Assembly (NCBI GenBank): GCA_963971535.1
Contig: OZ020599.1
Span: 93,768,397 to 93,832,396 of the forward strand
Direction of reading: 5' to 3'
Origin: Notolepis coatsorum
Taxonomy: Eukaryota > Chordata > Actinopteri > Aulopiformes > Paralepididae
DNA length: 64,000 bases
The notes beneath the pieces are model-generated. The model made no database searches. It worked only from the letters and a program-made list of their open reading frames with translations, and was not told where the DNA came from. Shown one piece after another: positions 31,386-51,228 of the stretch; the first letter of the stretch is position 1, and each line of letters begins with the position of its first letter. The position numbers and the translations under genes are program-made.

Positions 31386-31856
31386 TTGTATTCATATGCA
31401 CTTTTCACAGGTCTCCCTAAGAAAACCACAGAGAGGCTTCAGCTAATCCAAAACTCTGCAGCCCGACTGCTAACTAGAACCAAAAGGAGAGAGCACATTA
31501 TTCCAGTCTTAGCTGCTTTACACTGGCTTCCTGTAACATTTAGAATTGACTTTAAGGTCCTTCTCCTTACATACAAAGCTCTAAATGGACAGGGACCTAG
31601 CTACATCGCCAACACTCTAATAAATTACACACCAGCAAGAACACTGCGATCATCAGCTGCTGGACTACTAGAGGCTCCCAGAAACAGTCAAAAGAGGATC
31701 GGTAATGCAGCCTATATCAACTATGCCCCAAAACTGTGGAACAAACTACCCCAAAACATCAGAGAAGCCAACTCGCTAGACATCTTTAAAAGACAGCTTA
31801 AAACCTATCTCTTTGCTCAGGCATTTCACTGTGGGGTAATGCAGGCAAATATTTGA
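31386..31856 (+). pseudogene. L2-clade LINE reverse transcriptase, C-terminal fragment
   Basis: 156 codons matching the C-terminal end of L2/CR1 ORF2: QLIQNSAARLLTRTKRREHI, LHWLPVTFRIDFKVLLL, then PKLWNKLPQNIR and FKRQLKTYLFAQAF. The reverse transcriptase core with its catalytic Asp residues and the endonuclease are missing, so this is a 5'-truncated insertion. The frame itself is open up to its natural stop, which argues for moderate age. Confidence 0.85.
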
Positions 31857-32892
<1,036 letters not shown>

Positions 32893-32895
32893 TCA

Positions 32896-34859
32896 TATAA
32901 CGAGTTAACTCGTGTTAGCCCGCCAATCGCTGAGCGCCAGACAACGAGTATACTCGTTATTGGATCAGTTTTTTCTTTTATTCGCTATTGTCATTCATAA
33001 TTCATCGGGGCAGCCTGTGCAGGCTGTTCTGAGTGTGTCTGAGATCGCAGATGGTCAATACCGCCACCTAACGCCTTGCGGCCGCTATTGCACTCCATTT
33101 GAAATGATATAGTTTGTTTTCTGGGGTGAGCTGAGCCGTGCGGGCGGGGTTTAAATTCTTCGGCAAGACAAGCGCTTACAACGATGCATCAACTAGGCTG
33201 CCCCCCCCCCCCTCGTTCATATGCAATGCCGGATAACGTGGGACGGACTCCCGCGACCAGTACTTGGAATGGCGATCAGATAATTGAAGAAAAAATAATT
33301 GCATTACATCAGAGACAAGGTAAGGACAGTATATATCCAATCTTGTGTTGATCTGATTTTTTTTTCTCCCGCGATCGAAGCTGTCTGTGTGGAATGTGTG
33401 TGTGCTGTTTCCCGTTGGTCACATCACAGCACGGAGGGGTGCCCTGCTACAAGCCCCCTTTCATGCGTGCATGAGGAGACATAATAACGATAATCTAGCA
33501 TTGATTTCAGGAAGATTCGATAATCAGGCGAAAAATGGCAACGTGATAAGTGGATTTAACTAAAGGGCTGTTTTCCTGTCTTTTCCTGGGATTACTCAGA
33601 ATCACTCAAACTATACTAATATTCACCACGGTATAAAACGGAAATGTATTGATGAAATCTTTTTCAGTTTTTTGCATGTTGACCAGAAGAAACTCACTGA
33701 CAATCGACAACGTTATTAGATCCATAGCTATAATATTTTATATAGTTTTAGCACTCGCAAACACGGCATTCTCTCCATTGAACAAAGCGCTGGCACAAAC
33801 GGCCATACGCCCACAGCGACCTCCGGCGGTCAATGTGTTAATTTATGTGTTTTGTTTTTATTTTTTATTCGAATTTTTTGTTGTACATTTGTATTGTATT
33901 TGTTTTGTGCAGGACCCCAGGAAGACTAGAGGCTCTTTCATGTGTTTCTAATGGGGAGTTTCTTGCTTTCATTACGATTGTCACAATGCTTTTACCTTAA
34001 GCAGGCTAATTATTTGAACGATAGTCTCCTGCTTAGGGACTACGGGTGTAAATTAGCATTTCTGCGACCATCCGGCATGTTTACATTTAGTTTTTTTTGT
34101 GCTTTTATTATTATAAACTATTATCTATCTATCTATAGCCTGTAAGTCATAGCCTATAAGTCATAGCCTGTAAGTGCTTCTTGTTGGAGTGCCAAATTCT
34201 CTGGCCATGTATTGATGAAACTGTTTAATGAGCACCATGTAAGTGAGCTTGTTGCTGGGGTGCCAGCTTCTCTATTGCTCAGCCTATACGTTATTGATTG
34301 CGCTACGCAACTCGCAAGTAAGTCTGTTGGCGTCTCCAGCTGTAAACCATGACGGCATCTTGACGTGCTTTTGACCATAGGTTCTATAAAATTATGTTAC
34401 GTTCATATCCTGAGCCTATGTAATGCATTTGAATCGAGGCCATAGATGTAACTGTGACAAGCTCATCTATAGGCTATTGAAAATCTATTACTAAGTATTA
34501 TTAGGAGGGGTGCAGAGATAAAGCTATTTCTGATTTTATTATTACATTTAAACGTTGAAAGTGTGACTGCTATGATAGACAGATATTAGAGGAAAGTTGT
34601 TTTTCAGTGGATTCATGCCAACGGTCCTGTCGAGGCATACGATGCCAGGGCCAGGTTTTGCTTCCAGTCCGACCTTTGCTGCTTGAGCCGCACTCACCGG
34701 CCGCCACTGGTTACAACACTGATACAAAAGTACAGTAATTGCTACAGACAAGCTGTGTCATGATGTACAGTACAACAGGAATATCCACTTGAATAAATAT
34801 TTGCCACACTGGACAAAAATATAATCAACTTTAAATCCCATTGAAAGTATTCCTCCAGT
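32896..34859. other. No gene recognised
   Basis: Short frames only. A C10 run lies at about 33201. At 34696-34709 stands accggccgccactg, a perfect inverse of 25174-25187; the pair could be the ends of one old element or of two copies. A (tcta)n scrap lies at about 34125. Confidence 0.5.
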
Positions 34860-34967
34860 TTGCTCTGAACTAGGAAAAACTACCTTTTCCTTTGAAGCTT
34901 CCAACACCAATGCCCTCCAACTGACTCTGAAGCTGAAGGCTCTTCCTTCTTTTGCTGCATTTAAAAG

Positions 34968-35349
34968 TAGGGATGCTCGATATTGGCTTTTTTACCGATA
35001 CCGATATACCGATATTGTCAAACTCTTAATTTCCGATACCGATATCAACCGATACCGATATATGCAGGGTTTCCGCCCCCAAAAAATTTAATAATTTCAG
35101 GTAATTAACATTACATATCTCTTGTTGTGGAATTAACACAACATTATGCATACTTTTGACAATAAATAAATCTGAATTTGTTCTTACTTGCTTGCCTGGG
35201 TAAATAAATGTTATAGAAATGTAAAAAAATAAAATAAAAAAAAAAAAAAAAAAAAAAAATTTAAACCGATACCGATATTTTCCGATATCACATTTTAATG
35301 CCGATATCGGCCGATAATATCGGTAGGCCGATAATATCGGACATCCCTA
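34968..35349. mobile_element. hAT MITE family M2, 382-bp copy
   Basis: Ends tagggatgctcgatat and its inverse atatcggacatcccta, flanked by perfect 8-bp duplications tttaaaag (34960-34967 and 35350-35357). Rich in cgatatcgg-like repeats. A poly-A run lies near 35237-35259. It sits in a LINE-like 3' tail (about 34860-35520) just downstream of the TRH receptor gene. Confidence 0.9.
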
Positions 35350-35599
35350 TTTAAAAGTATGATCTCCGACCACTGTGTGTCGACTTGTCACCGTCTTAGC
35401 TGATTTATTGTGCCTATTTGTATGAAATTGCTGATAAAACTGTCTTGTTTTATAAGCTTGTCGTCGCTGTAAATTAAGGTAACCTCAGTACGAGTTGAAA
35501 TAAAGGTTTGAAATGAAAAAGTGAGCCTTTCGACAAACACACCATCGAACACGGAGAGTCTATCACCAATGACATCTCACCGTCTCACCGTAGCCTGCA

Positions 35600-41744
<6,145 letters not shown>

Positions 41745-42130
41745 TGTGGTGTGCGGCTGATGATGCCACCCTTCAGTCAGTCTTCAAGGACATGAAGCAA
41801 GACTCCTAGAAACCAAATTAAAAAATTATAATAATAAAAGACAAATAAAAGACAGACAAGACAAATATGTATCCATAGCTACTCAGAGTATACTGTATAA
41901 CAAGTAATACGCCCCTGGCAAATACTCACTAGAAATGAATGACTATTGTAGTCCACACATTAATATGAAGTGATCAGGACATTTTAAACACAGAAGAAAA
42001 CTAGAACCAGAAGATAACATAAGGAAGTTCAACTTACCATGATCTGCAAAGGACTAGTCTCACTCTGGTAGGTACAGACTCTCCTGGTAGAAGCACCATG
42101 TAGCTCCAGGTCCTGCTTCCCTCAGTTTTG
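41745..42130 (-). other. TRH receptor 5' untranslated exons
   Basis: An acceptor (tttggtttctag) at 41806-41817 would open exon 2 of the transcript at 41805, 61 bp before the ATG. An upstream exon ends at 42038 with a strong donor gtaagt (42037-42032). Together they suggest a 227-bp intron in the 5' leader, which is common for GPCR genes. The upstream edge of the first exon is not defined; 42130 is a guess. Inferred only from splice motifs. Confidence 0.5.
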
Positions 42131-42317
42131 CTCCAGTTATCCACATCTGTCTTGCTGGCTGCCAGGCTGCGGGTCTCTCTCCCTTTCTCTTTCTCTCTTT
42201 CTTTCTCACCCTCTTCCTAGTTCTCTCCTTCCCTCACTCTTCGCCTAATTGCTCTAGTTCTCTCCTTCACTCTCTTTAGCTATCTCTCTCTCTCACTCCC
42301 CCCTCACTTTCCCTCCT

Positions 42318-42451
<134 letters not shown>

Positions 42452-42553
42452 CCAGCCCACTCCTGCCTCTTGCTCTCACATCACTCATTACATCCACACA
42501 ATACCATGCTTTGCCTTCTAGAACCACCTACTTCAAAATCGATCCCTCCTCCT

Positions 42554-42639
42554 TCTCCTCCTCCTCCTCCTCCTCCTCCTCCTCCTCCTCCTCCTCCTCC
42601 TCCTCCTCCTCCTCCTCCTCCTCCTCCTCCTCCTCCTCC
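42554..42639. repeat. (CTC)n microsatellite
   Basis: About 28 units. The poly-proline frame over it is not a gene. Confidence 0.97.
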
Positions 42640-42699
42640 GTCCAGCTATAGAATATCAACTGCCGTGACCAAGGTCGTTAAGACTCGTTAGTAGTTAGT

Positions 42700-43262
42700 G
42701 TTAAATGGTCAATTTAACTGCATTTACATAGCAGCTTTTATCCAAAGCTCTTTACAATTTATGCCTCACATTCACCCATTCACATTCTCAAACCGACGGG
42801 GGAGGGCGACCATGCAAGGTGCCGACCTGCTCATCGGGAGCAGTTGAATGAATGAATGAATGAATGAATGAATGAATGAATGAATGAATGAATGAATGAA
42901 TGAATGAATGAATGAAAACTTTATTTAACAGATTGCAGAATGGGTACAATACAGTACGGCTCAATACATACAATTGTTAAGGGGATGCAGACCTGAGAAA
43001 GACGTTTGTCTTGTTTCCATCAGGGTCCCCCATTTTCAATTCATATAGACATTTATGACATACACAACATACATGACATTTATGGCATAGGGACATATAG
43101 GTATTTAGTACTGATACATTTGTGACATAAACGGTTATGGGTTATGGGTTAAGTGTCTCGCTCAAGGACACTTCGACGTGCTGCCCGGGAGGAGCCAGAA
43201 TCCAACTGAGAACCTTCAGATTACCAGATGACTGCACTACCTCCTGAGCCACAGGGGGTCTA
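42700..43262. repeat. Fish interspersed repeat split by a LINE tail
   Basis: The two halves belong to one known style of fish repeat: 42716-42845 (catttacatagcagctttta to ctgctcatcgggagcagtt) and 43116-43262 (gggttaagtgtctcgctcaa to ctcctgagccacagg). LINE L-A copy 4 lies between them in reverse, starting with (TGAA)n at 42845-42914. Confidence 0.65.
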
Positions 43263-43559
43263 TAATTCCACACAGCTCTATCTATTAAGAGAGTATTAAC
43301 CTGAAACGACCCCAGTCATGCTCTGAATATGAATTTCACATTTTCACCGCAAATAGCCATAATTCAAGTGAATAGGAAATAGTGTGAAATGACAAATCAA
43401 CAGAATCCACATGTTTTCACAGTGGTGCAGTCGTGGTGTAGACATCCAGTTACCCAGTCAGGTTTACAAGGGGTAGGAGTACCTCAAAACGTGCAGTGTC
43501 CTTCCTATAGTCATGCCAAAAACATGAGGGAAGACTGTCAAGTTTTAAACTGTAAAAAA

Positions 43560-43851
43560 AAGAACTGTGATTTTGGATGTCTGCACTTTATCTGCTAATT
43601 TCATGTCTATTCTATTCTACTACTTATTGCACTGCACTATTGCACTATTTTACATTGTTTATTCTATCTGACTCTTTCTATTATTGTCTATTTTTTAAAC
43701 TAAATCAAACCTTAAACAAGGTGGCCTGTTGGGATGTTAGATCCTAATGTGAAAAACTGTGATTTTATATGTCTGCACTTTATGTGCTCTTTTTCAGTTG
43801 TGAAGCACTTTGAGCTGCAGTTTCTGTATGAAAGGTGCTATACAAATAAAG

Positions 43852-43916
<65 letters not shown>
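43560..43916 (+). repeat. L2 3' tail and (TTA)n, second copy
   Basis: gttagatcctaatgtgaaaa, then gtgaagcactttgagctgca and gtgctatacaaataaag lead into (TTA)n at 43858-43916. Same tail as 31857-32890, with no coding part. Confidence 0.75.
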
Positions 43917-44069
43917 GCGTAGGATTGTGTAGTTGCTCTTTTGAGAAGAGAGCCTTCACAGCCGCTGTCTGTCTGATGACAGAATAGATGGTTAAAAAGA
44001 TAGTGTTAAGCCCATGTATATATCTCCTACAGTAGCAAACCTCATTACGACAGTGTTAACTCAGTATAC

Positions 44070-44136
44070 TACCACAGTCGGTTGTGTGATAGTAAAGGGT
44101 TAACCTTCTGTCGTGTGGCAGTGAAAGGGTTAACAT
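44070..44136. repeat. 30-bp minisatellite, locus C
   Basis: Slightly over two units, forward sense. The second unit carries ctgtcgtgtggcagtgaaag, closest to locus A. Confidence 0.85.
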
Positions 44137-44508
44137 TCCGGAATCCTCAGCTCACCGTCTATCTCAACATTTTAAAACTAGTTAAATAAAAAAAAAAATT
44201 ACTTTGACTATAAATCCTATATCTTTAAGGTTTTAAGACTTATAATTGACCAAATAAATGATTGAAGCTTATTGCCAACATTTAGATACACATTTTTCCA
44301 TTGTATTTGTCTAGAGGTCAACCGATTTTACATTTTACAAACTGTTTGTATCGGTACTCTGAACTCTGTTGCCTATAGCTACTCAATTTATACCTGCCTA
44401 ATCCCTTCACTGTCTACAACTGCCCCACACTGTAATCATAACTACCTACCTCAAACTATAGTCTACCCATATAACTCTGTATGATAGAATGTACAATAAT
44501 GTTGTATA

Positions 44509-44594
<86 letters not shown>

Positions 44595-44637
44595 ATATCT
44601 GTCTGGATACACCTGCATAATAATCCTTTTTACATAC

Positions 44638-44883
44638 TGTTGACAGAATTGGCTATGGGGCTACAATAATATACTCATGAGGCATAGTTTCTATCTTGAG
44701 CCCTTAATTGGCGTGGTTTATTATTTGCATTGGTTCATAGTACAGCAGCACATGAGGTCTCCTCTCCGTGAGAGCTCCGCCTATAGCGCCCTCCAGTGGA
44801 AACAGTTATGTACAGTCAGTGGAAACAGTTATGTACAGTTAGACAGTTACTTGCAATCCTACATATAACCTCTAACTTTAACA
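44638..44883 (-). repeat. 3' LTR of the copia element, 71-bp deletion
   Basis: 246 bp, against 317 bp for the other LTR. The missing block follows ccgtgagag. Otherwise the two are close. The purine-rich tract aagtgggagtg lies just before it on the coding strand. Confidence 0.88.
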
Positions 44884-44986
44884 CTCCCACTTAGGGTTGT
44901 CTAGCACACTGTATAACTTCTTCAAAACCAATTTACAAAGAAAATAATACAGTTCAGAACATCAAAAAGAATATGGCAGTCAATAT

Positions 44987-46861
44987 TTACACACAAAACA
45001 TGACCTCTGCATATCTTTTCAATTTCAGTTTGGAAGCAGGTTTCGTCATAGCGTCTGCTACCATGTCGTCTGTTGGACAATAAATCAGTGTCATTCTTTC
45101 TTCTCTGATGACAGATCTGATGAAATGATATTTTATATCGACATGTTTACATCTCTGTCGGCACACAGGGTTTCTAGCAATCGCAATGGTTCCCTGGTTG
45201 TCCTCGTAAACAACAGTCTTCTTATATACATAGGTATCCATTCCTTCGAGCAGTTGTTCTAGATAAATACATTCCTGTATTGTCATAGCTAGAGCCATAT
45301 ATTCGGCTTCACAAGTTGATAGTGCCACTGTGGGCTGCTTCTTTGTTTTCCATGAAACCAGTGAGCTGTTTGAGTTCAAACTCACACAATATCCTGTGGT
45401 ACTTCTTCTATCTGTGGTGTCAGCTGCCCAGTCTGCATCACTGTAGGCTTTAAGCCCTAAGCCCTCGCTGCTCTTTCTGAAACACAGCTGTTTATCTGCT
45501 GTACCTTTGAGATAACGAAAAACATGTTTTACCGTAATCCAGTGCTCCTCTGTGGGATCAGCAAAATGCTGTGACAATTTGCTCACTACAAAACATAGGT
45601 CAGGGCGAGTACATGTTGTCAAATAAATGAGGCTACCCACAGCTTCCCTGTACATTTTTACATCTGTCAGTTTCTGAGCATCCTCCTGGTAGTCTAGTTT
45701 TTGATCACATGGTGTTTCCCTTGATCTACATTCTTGCATGTCAAAACGTTTCAGGATCTTTTCCACATATCTCTTCTGGGATATTTTTACACAACTGGCA
45801 GACTGTTCAAAGTCCATGCCTAGAAAATGCTTTAACCTGCCATGGTCTTTCATTTTGAATCTGGTGGAGAGCATACCTTTCACCTGTTCTAGGTTTCTAG
45901 TGTTGTCTGCTGCGATGATCAAATCATCCACCCAAATGACGATTATCACTTTTCCTGACTCTTTTGACTCCCTTGAGTAAACACAGGGGTCTACTGGGTT
46001 CTGTAGGAAGTGATCTTCAATGAGACATATGTGAAGCATCTCGTTCCAATTTCGCCCAGACTGTTTCAGGCCGTAAATGGATTTTTCTAGCTTGCACACT
46101 ATCTTCTCTCCTTTCTTTTCGTAACCTTCAGGTTGTTCCATATATATCTCCCTATCTATGGGTGCGTGCAGATAGACTGTCTTCACATCCATCTGATGTA
46201 AAATCAAATTGTCCTCAGCTGCTTTCTGCATCACTACCCTTACACTGGTCAGATTGGCTGTGGGGGAGAATGTTTCACCGTAGTCTATCCCCTCCCTCTG
46301 ACTGTAACCTTTAGCTACAAATCTCGCTTTGTACTTGTCGTGGCCTTCAATACCCTCCTTGATTGAATACACCCATTTCCCTCCCACTGTCTGTCTGCCC
46401 TCTGGTAACTTGGTTAGAGTAAAGGTGTGGTTGTCCTCTAGGGACCTCATCTCCTCATCCATTGCTCTCTCCCATTTACTTGATTCAGGGGACACTATGG
46501 CCTCTTTAAAGGTCTGAGGTACCCCACTGACTACTCTGTAGCAGTAATCAACGGTGGTAAGTGTACTGTCATCCTCATCACTTTCTCTCCGGGCATAGTC
46601 TGTCAGATACTTTGGGGGTTTGTGTTCCCTTGAGGGATACCTCCCACTGCTTGGGGCACGTGACGTCACCCTCGGGTGCTCCTCGTCATCGCCCCCTGGG
46701 GGTTGCTGACTGTCTGTCTGCACGACCGTGCTAAGTACACTGGGCTGAGGTGTCTCTGTTTCTTCACACCTTAGTCTGGAGTCCAGCTCTGGCTCCTCTG
46801 TCTGTGTCTCGCTCTCACATGTTGTCTTTGTGACAAACTTGACTAGCCTGTGTTTCTGCAC
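44987..46861 (-). pseudogene. Copia reverse transcriptase and RNase H
   Basis: A 624-codon frame. Reverse transcriptase: KWVYSIKEGIEGHDKYKARF, then QMDVKTVYLHAP with the first catalytic Asp, and IWVDDLIIAAD, where Trp stands in for the usual Tyr/Phe before V-D-D. RNase H: KAYSDADWAADTTDRRSTTG, CEAEYMAL, EDNQ and the closing ADAMTKP. The domain is open but is in a different frame from the protease/integrase part, with a 19-bp overlap, so pol is broken by a frameshift near 46850. Confidence 0.9.
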
Positions 46862-48204
46862 TCTTTACCGGGATGATACACTAGGAAAGCGGGGCTTCCT
46901 TTGTCGTGCCCTACAAAGAGTCCTTTTTCACATCTGGATTCGAGCTGTCCTCTGTCCTGCAGGTAAGCATAACACACTGATCCAAATTGGTGCATTCTAG
47001 CTAGATTACACTTCTTTCCTGTCAGTGCTGTATACAGGGTGGTGCCTGTGTGCTTATTAAAGCACCTGTTTCTGGTGTAAGCGGCTTCTTGCACCGCATA
47101 ATGCCATAGACTCTTAGGTAAGTTACTGTCTACTAGCTTACACCTAGCCATTTCGAAAAGAGTGCGCCATTCCCTCTCTGCCACCCCGTTCTGGTGTGGG
47201 GAATATGGACATGACGTCTCGTGTCTTATCTTGTTCCTTCTCAACAGTGATTGGAACTCTCTGTTTGTGAACTCGGTTCCGTTGTCGGACCTCAAGCATC
47301 TTATGTTACCATAAGGGGCTACGTCTGCCAGGAATTTCTCCGTGGCCTGGAGTGTGTCACTCTTTGCTTTGAGAAAGTAAACAAACACTGCCCCTGTGCA
47401 CACATCTGTAAAAGACTGTACATATCTAAAGCCTCCTATGGACTCGTTGCTTACTGGACCGGCTAGATCTGTGTTAACTAGCGCAAGTGGTACCTTTACT
47501 TTTTCTGTGGGATTTCTGTTTCTCGATTGAGTAAACTTCCCCTTTATGCACACTACACATTCTTTGTCAGGTCTACGCTTTTCACCTTCAATGTGCATGC
47601 CTTCTGTCACTGCTTGCAGTTTCAGTAAATCCTCGTAATTACAATGACCCATAATCTCATGCCATGTCTGAATATCGTGACTGACAGTCACGTTACACAT
47701 ATCATTATTATCATTACACTTGTCGTTGTCATTACTCTCTGTTTGCAGATAATACATTCTCTGGTACACCTTTATGTTAAATCGTGTACCGTCAGGCTCT
47801 ACAAGAAAATGTTTACCTTCATCGAAGGTATCGAGGCATACATGTGCGTCTCCTCTCTCTTGCGCCAACTTTTCCGGGTGGAAAGTGTTGTCAATGTTCT
47901 TGAACCGACTCCTGTCGTTGATGACGTGGGATGACGCATCTGTGTCCACGATCAGTCCCTTCCTTTGGGCCTGCTGCAGCTGCGTTGGCCTGGTGACGTA
48001 CGCTGTCTGCGCCCCAAAGATGAAGTCTTCTTGTCCCGCTACTCTCCGGGCGTCGTCTCGATTCGCCTCACGTCGACCATCGCCGCCATCTTGTCCGCTG
48101 CCGCCATCTTGTCCACAGCCGCCATCTTGTCCATAGCCGCCGTCTCGTCCATGGCCGTCATCTTGTCCATGCGCGTATCGTGTGCTCTGGTCGCGTTTCT
48201 TCAT
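46843..48204 (-). pseudogene. Copia protease and integrase
   Basis: A 453-codon frame. After a Gly/Asp/Gln repeat stretch (about 48160-48060) comes the protease site, which reads D-T-D-A-S instead of D-[ST]-G-A-S. The invariant Gly is lost, which should disable the enzyme. Then come the integrase zinc finger (H-x3-H ... C-x2-C, near 47650-47530) and the core with D in VNTDLAGPV, D in RSDNGTEF and E in NGVAEREW. The integrase looks intact. The frame ends where the reverse transcriptase frame begins. Confidence 0.9.
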
Positions 48205-48911
48205 GCACGCTCTGTGTGCCCCGTGGATTTGCAGAAGCTACACCAGACAGTCTTTGTGCAGTTACCTTTCCGATGGCCTTTTTCTCCGCATCGCCAACAC
48301 GCCAGCTCCGTCGTGGGCCTGGTCTTCTCCCTCGGCGTCGCTCCACGGCGGCTGGGTGGATATCTTCTGAGGCCTCGAAATTTCGTAACTTGGCCTTGAA
48401 CTTTCCCAGCGTCATGTCCGCTGAACCGTGTGTTACCAGGAGTGTGAACGGTTTGTACAGCTCCGGTAGTCCCCTCATGACCATCGCCATCATTAGCCCA
48501 TCGCTTGGTGCTTCTCCTGCACTCTTCAATGCCGTAATGATCTGCTCAGCTCTGATGACGTATTCGGTCACAGTCTCTGTGTGCCCCTTCTTCAGTGCTG
48601 TTAGTGTTATGTAGAGGGCCACGACTCGGGGTCTTCCTTGCCCGATATAATGTTCTCTCAACACTCCCAGGCTTTCTGGGCCTTTGTCTTTAGTGTTGCG
48701 GAATATCAGCCCCAAGCTTGTGTCGTCCAGCAGTGGTGCTAACTCACAGTATGCATCTGCATTACGCTTGTTGTCCAGGGCTTGTGCTTCCGCCGTCAGT
48801 CGTCTTCAGTCCCACACCGTGCATGCAGCATAACATGCGCTCTTCCCAGAGTTCATAGTCCTCTGCCTTTCCATTGAATGAGGGCCATTTGCTCCTTCCC
48901 TTGGTCGCCAT
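48158..48911 (-). pseudogene. Copia gag, frameshifted
   Basis: A start ATG at 48911 opens a short frame that stops after about 47 codons. The gag-like sequence continues in another frame to 48158 with LREHYIGQGRPRVVALYITL and TVTEYVIRAEQIITALKSAG, which match the copia gag (UBN2/DUF4219 type) helical region. No zinc knuckle could be seen; a Gly/Asp repeat stands near where it would be. Confidence 0.75.
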
Positions 48912-49040
48912 CCTCCTATTTGATGGTAGGCATAGCTTTAGCTCTGTTGGTATAGCCTTTAGCCACGCGGTGCTCCCGGCGCTAAACTAGCCTATACTTC
49001 AGCTAAACTTGCTACCCTTATTATTTCGCCCCTGCGTGAT

Positions 49041-49054
49041 CTGGGCCCATAACC
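49041..49054 (-). promoter_or_regulatory. Copia primer-binding site, initiator tRNA-Met half molecule
   Basis: Directly inside the 5' LTR, the plus strand reads ctgggcccataacc, which equals the anticodon stem-loop of eukaryotic initiator tRNA-Met. So the element's RNA would pair with the middle of the tRNA, not its 3' end, as in Drosophila copia, which is primed by a cleaved half tRNA. Confidence 0.8.
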
Positions 49055-49371
49055 TGTTGACAGAATTGGCTATGGGGCGACAATAATATACTCATGAGGC
49101 ATGGTTTCTATCTTGAGCCCTTAATCTGCGTGGTTTATTATTTGCATTGGTTCATAGTACAGCAGCACATGAGGTCTCCTCTCCGTGAGAGGTAGATGGG
49201 GAAGAGACAGAAGGGGGAGTCGGCATCAGCTTTTATACTCTACCTGGCGGTAACATTAAAAGCTCCGCCTATAGCGCCCTCCAGTGGAAACAGTTATGTA
49301 CAGTCAGTGGAAACAGTTATGTACAGTTAGACAGTTACTTGCAATCCTACATATAACCTCTAACTTTAACA
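49055..49371 (-). repeat. 5' LTR of the copia element
   Basis: 317 bp, edges tgttgacagaa and tttaaca. Contains two copies of gtggaaacagttatgtacag in tandem (also in the 3' LTR). Confidence 0.9.
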
Positions 49372-49383
49372 CATACCTGTATA

Positions 49384-49450
49384 CAGGGCCGCCTCAGGGG
49401 GTGTGCGAGCAGTGCGGTCGCACAGGGCCTCGCGGGAAGAGGGGCCTCGC

Positions 49451-49481
<31 letters not shown>

Positions 49482-50110
49482 ATTATTTTTTTTATTTATT
49501 TTTTTATTATTTTTTTTTATTTTTGCGAGGCCCCCCTTCCCGCGAGGCCCTTTTTCATCACAGACCTAAAATCTAGTTTTGCTTATATGCTTATATATTT
49601 CACATTAGACACGTTTGTAGAATGTGTCTGACTTGTTCCTGGGTCTGCAGATATACTCACTATTGGAGCTCAGCCTCTGGGGTTCTGCAGCAGACATACT
49701 ATTGGTTTCAACGAAGGGAGTGGTTTTACTTACATCATGTGTAGTACACTACGCCGGCGTGAGTCAGCTGCGTTTGACTATTATGCTTAGTTATGCCAGC
49801 CAAGACGAAGAAAGAGGTCGGTCATTATCAGTCGGTCGGTCACCAAGGAACGTTGACGAAAGGCGGGACAAATGGCCGGAGCCTTGTCATGATGCAGTCG
49901 GGATATAGCCATGATGATGATGTCGGCTAGTAGCTAGCTTAGCTAAAGGCTATCTAGCGTTAGCTAACCTAGAGACATGCAGCCAAGATGAAGAGGATGG
50001 TCGTTTGGCAGATGAACTTCGTCAACTCCACGCGGTTGTCTCCATCCTCTTGGACGTTTGGTGAGTTTTTAACCTATTCTATTAACTCTATTCTATTCCC
50101 GCCGTGGACA

Positions 50111-50141
<31 letters not shown>

Positions 50142-51183
50142 GGAGCTAAACTGGCCGACTAGCTATTGTAGTACTACTAGTAGCTAACGGTGTGTGCCTG
50201 GTGTCAGCACCTGGCTGTATGTAGCCGCATAGCTTGCTTCTGCGTTAGCTAATGGTTAGCGATAGCCTGGTTGAGCTAACTGTTAGCCAGTTAGCTGTTT
50301 AGCTTCGACGTTAACTGCCGGCTGCGCTCGGCTGGGAACGTTCGTTTGATGCTATCAGTTAGCCTTGAGTTAGCTGTTAGCTTGTGCTACGACCATTGAC
50401 ATTAGCCGTGAGAATAGCAGGGGGTTCTGGCACTCTGACTACGACATCATCTTTGACAGAAGATGTAGTCGGGCCTGCACCATGACAAGGCTCTGGCCAT
50501 AGCTTATTTGTCCCGACAGCGAGAGGCCTTTCGTCAACGTGGAGACCTGTGTTGCGGCCTTTCGCCCTGCGTTCCTTGGTGCAGGTAAGATTAATGAAAA
50601 TGTCATGACATTACCCCACTCTTCCTTCCTTCCCCTCCCGAATGTTTTGTTAATAACGATGTTTTTTTCCAGGCAAAACATATGCTACTTCACAACATTT
50701 GGAGATACGACATGTGCTGTGTGTGAATGTCTTGGTCGTTTGTGTAGCTTGGGTAGCGTTGGGCCGTTGGCCAAAGCTGTGTGTGGCCTGGTGTCACAGT
50801 ACCTGGCTAGCCTATTTAGCTGATGTCGGCCATTGGCTCCTTGCTGCTTTGGTTTCTCTGGTATAGACCCTCTTCTCTTTGGATTTAAGTGTTGATCTTT
50901 GTCCTTTTGGATCTCTCATACATGCTCTCTCTCTAACACACACACACATGCTCTCTCTCTCTCTCTCTCTCTCTCATACATGCTCTCTCTCTAACATACA
51001 TGCTCTCTCTCTCTCTCTCTCTCTTTCTAACACACACAGTCTGCCTATGGCGGCCTTTCTCGATGGCTAGGCTGTGCTCGCTGAGTCTGTACATAGTCAA
51101 GGATCTTCAGTCACAGTGCTCAGGTATTCTGCCACTGTGTACTCTCTGTTTAGGGCCAAATAGCATTTCAATTTCTTTCCAAT

Positions 51184-51228
<45 letters not shown>

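Larger units (their letters stand above)
44638..49371 (-). mobile_element. Ty1/copia retrotransposon, near complete but disabled
   Basis: 4734 bp with LTRs at 49055-49371 (5' in coding sense) and 44638-44883 (3'), flanked by the 5-bp duplication catac (44633-44637 and 49372-49376). The order gag, protease, integrase, reverse transcriptase, RNase H is that of copia. Gag is frameshifted, the protease site is altered and pol is split into two frames, so it cannot move by itself now. Confidence 0.92.
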
